A DNA stretch of 64,000 nucleotides from Polaribacter sp. IC073 (GTDB taxonomy: Bacteria; Bacteroidota; Bacteroidia; Flavobacteriales; Flavobacteriaceae): NCBI RefSeq assembly GCF_007997075.1, contig NZ_VORS01000001.1, positions 186,001-250,000 of the forward strand, written 5' to 3'. Positions 62,702-64,000 of the stretch are shown here, piece after piece. Under the pieces are notes generated by a model. That model ran no database searches, was not told the DNA's origin, and was given only the letters and a program-made list of their open reading frames with translations. Each line of letters starts with the position of its first letter. The first letter of the stretch is position 1. A program made the translations under genes and the position numbers.

Positions 62702-62808
62702 AGCGCGTTAGGGATTGAAGCACTTGTTTGAGCTCTTTTTTACTTTTTTAAGTAAAAAAAGCGAGTGCGAAAAGCCCGCCCTTTTTAGGGAACGCCCAAA
62801 AATATATT
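62702..62808. repeat. Dispersed intergenic element, copy 3
   Basis: GCGTTAGGGATTGAAGC, TTGTTTGAGCTCTTTTTT, a T/A-rich self-complementary centre, AAAAAAAGCGAGTGCGAAAAGC and AACGCCC. Most complete of the three copies; shares its first and last parts with copy 1 and its middle with copy 2. Confidence 0.65.
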
Positions 62809-62841
62809 TTTATAAAGGTTTAAAAACTGACTTTTATCAGT

Positions 62842-63078
62842 TTAAGTAACATTTATTACTTCTTGTATTTGTGGTGCGTACTTTTTAATGGTTGCTTCTA
62901 CACCATTTTTTAAAGTCATTTGGTTTACTGAACAACCATTGCACGCACCTTCTAGTTGAACATTAACAACGTTATCTTCTATTGATAAAAGTTTAATATT
63001 ACCACCATCGCTAATTAAAAACGGACGAATTTCATCTAACGCTTTTTCTACATTGTCTAATGTTTCTTGTGCTGTCAT
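62842..63078 (-). CDS. NifU family Fe-S cluster scaffold protein
   Basis: 78 aa, a lone NifU C-terminal domain. CxxC in LEGACNGCSVNQMTLK, and the helical start ETLDNVEKALDEIRPFLISDGG. It carries or transfers Fe-S clusters. Nine bp downstream of the Mrp/ApbC ATPase gene, so both belong to one Fe-S maturation unit. Confidence 0.95.
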   Translation of the reverse strand: MTAQETLDNVEKALDEIRPFLISDGGNIKLLSIEDNVVNVQLEGACNGCSVNQMTLKNGVEATIKKYAPQIQEVINVT

Positions 63079-63087
63079 AAATCTAGC

Positions 63088-64000
63088 TTATTTTGTGCTA
63101 CAACCACTCATTGTTGTAATTCTAACAACTTCTGTTGGTGGTAAATTTGCGTTTCTTTTTAATAATTCTGATACCATTTCTTTTGTAATATCATTAAAAG
63201 ACTTTTCTAAAACAGTGCCCTTTTGTAAAGCTACAGGATGCCCAATATCACCCGATTCACGAATACTTTGCACCAAAGGAACTTCTCCTAAAAACTTGGT
63301 TTTAATATCTTCTGCTAAGTTTTTTGCACCATCTTGCCCAAATATATAATATTTATTGTCTGGCAATTCTTCTGGTGTAAAATACGCCATGTTTTCTATG
63401 ATTCCTAAAACGGGTACATTAATGTTTTCTTGCTGAAACATTGCAACTCCTTTTTTAGCATCTGCTAAGGCAATATTTTGAGGTGTACTTACAATAACAG
63501 CTCCGTTTATTGGTAAGGCTTGCACAATTGATAAATGCACATCTCCGGTTCCTGGAGGTAAATCGATTAACAAGAAATCTAATTCTCCCCAATCTGCATC
63601 AAAAATTAATTGATTTAATGCCTTAGATGCCATTGGTCCACGCCAAATTACAGCTTGACCTGGATCTGTAAAGAAACCTAAAGATAATAATTTTACGCCA
63701 TAGTTTTCTACGGGTTTCATTTTAGAACGCCCATCTACATTCACAGAAAGTGGCTTTGCTTTTTCTACGTCGAACATTATATGTTGTGACGGTCCGTAAA
63801 CATCTGCATCTAAAATACCAACGCTAAATCCCATTTTTGCTAAAGAAATAGCCGTATTTGCCGTAATTGTAGATTTACCAACACCACCTTTACCAGATGC
63901 AACTGCAATAATATTTTTAATATTCGGAATTTCCTTACCACGAATTTGATTCGGATTTTCTTTCACAGCAGGCTTTTCTACCTTTACGTTTACTTTTACA
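63088..64000 (-). CDS. apbC: Mrp/ApbC (Nbp35) family ATPase, partial at right edge
   Basis: At least 304 codons; the frame stays open to the right edge, where it reads a linker (VKVNVKVEKPAVKENPN) that normally follows an N-terminal MIP18-type domain of about 90 aa, so the true start lies outside. A GTG at 63966 is probably not the start. Deviant Walker A SGKGGVGKST, then DADVYGPSQH and DLPPGTGDVHLSI. The CxxC used for Fe-S binding in most relatives is missing (MAYFTPEELPDNKYYIFG); only one Cys is near the C terminus. Fe-S cluster carrier with NifU. Confidence 0.93.
   Translation of the reverse strand, partial: VKVNVKVEKPAVKENPNQIRGKEIPNIKNIIAVASGKGGVGKSTITANTAISLAKMGFSVGILDADVYGPSQHIMFDVEKAKPLSVNVDGRSKMKPVENYGVKLLSLGFFTDPGQAVIWRGPMASKALNQLIFDADWGELDFLLIDLPPGTGDVHLSIVQALPINGAVIVSTPQNIALADAKKGVAMFQQENINVPVLGIIENMAYFTPEELPDNKYYIFGQDGAKNLAEDIKTKFLGEVPLVQSIRESGDIGHPVALQKGTVLEKSFNDITKEMVSELLKRNANLPPTEVVRITTMSGCSTK

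Overview
The window is a low-GC chromosomal segment from a member of the Bacteroidota, most likely a marine Flavobacteriaceae (Polaribacter/Tenacibaculum-like; the genus is a guess). The signs are TonB-dependent receptors paired with surface lipoproteins, many SPII lipoprotein signals, Bacteroidota promoter elements (TTG ... TAnnTTTG), a YumC-type ferredoxin-NADP reductase, and homologs typical of flavobacteria (DUF2452, DUF3108, split LanB, grasp-with-spasm maturases).

Layout. 1-12.9 kb, all on the minus strand: the start of an M1 peptidase, an S8 protease lipoprotein with an MBL hydrolase, penicillin-binding protein 1C, a 12-copy array of ~118-bp repeats, and a giant alpha-2-macroglobulin lipoprotein. 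The array sits inside the usually tight alpha-2-macroglobulin/PBP1C pair and supplies the DNA around the pbpC start.

13.2-27.7 kb, the accessory heart: a very AT-rich, two-armed RiPP (ribosomally made, modified peptide) locus. The minus arm holds split LanB (glutamylation part, then elimination part), a TPR-membrane-AraC regulator, a GG-leader precursor and an S8 protease. The plus arm holds two GG-leader precursors, a DUF6624-like protein, an ATP-grasp maturase, an unrecognised 65-aa protein, a SPASM maturase with an apparent frameshift, a third precursor, a second DUF6624-like lipoprotein, and a C39-peptidase ABC exporter with an HlyD partner. All four precursors place their GG motif at residues 19-23, so one exporter could serve both arms. 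The three plus-arm cores each carry a 12-residue EF-hand/dockerin-like acidic loop. No LanC cyclase is present. The locus ends at tRNA-Cys.

28-43 kb is mostly housekeeping: folB, DUF2452, a zinc ribbon, glnS, an aldo/keto reductase, pgk, holB, a MOSC protein, a crotonase, a MATE pump, an AddB-like nuclease, an omega-amidase-like nitrilase and a GNAT. 42-50 kb: acyl-ACP desaturase with plsC, a small membrane protein, a TonB receptor with its surface lipoprotein, and pgi. 50-57 kb: an M23 peptidase, DUF3108, and aromatic amino-acid catabolism (tryptophan dioxygenase, HPPD, homogentisate dioxygenase) interrupted by a four-helix-bundle gene. 57-61 kb: a TonB receptor with a DUF4374-like lipoprotein behind a Fur-like box, suggesting iron uptake. 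61-64 kb: ferredoxin-NADP reductase, a NifU-type protein and an Mrp/ApbC ATPase running off the right edge. Dispersed hairpin elements are scattered between genes.
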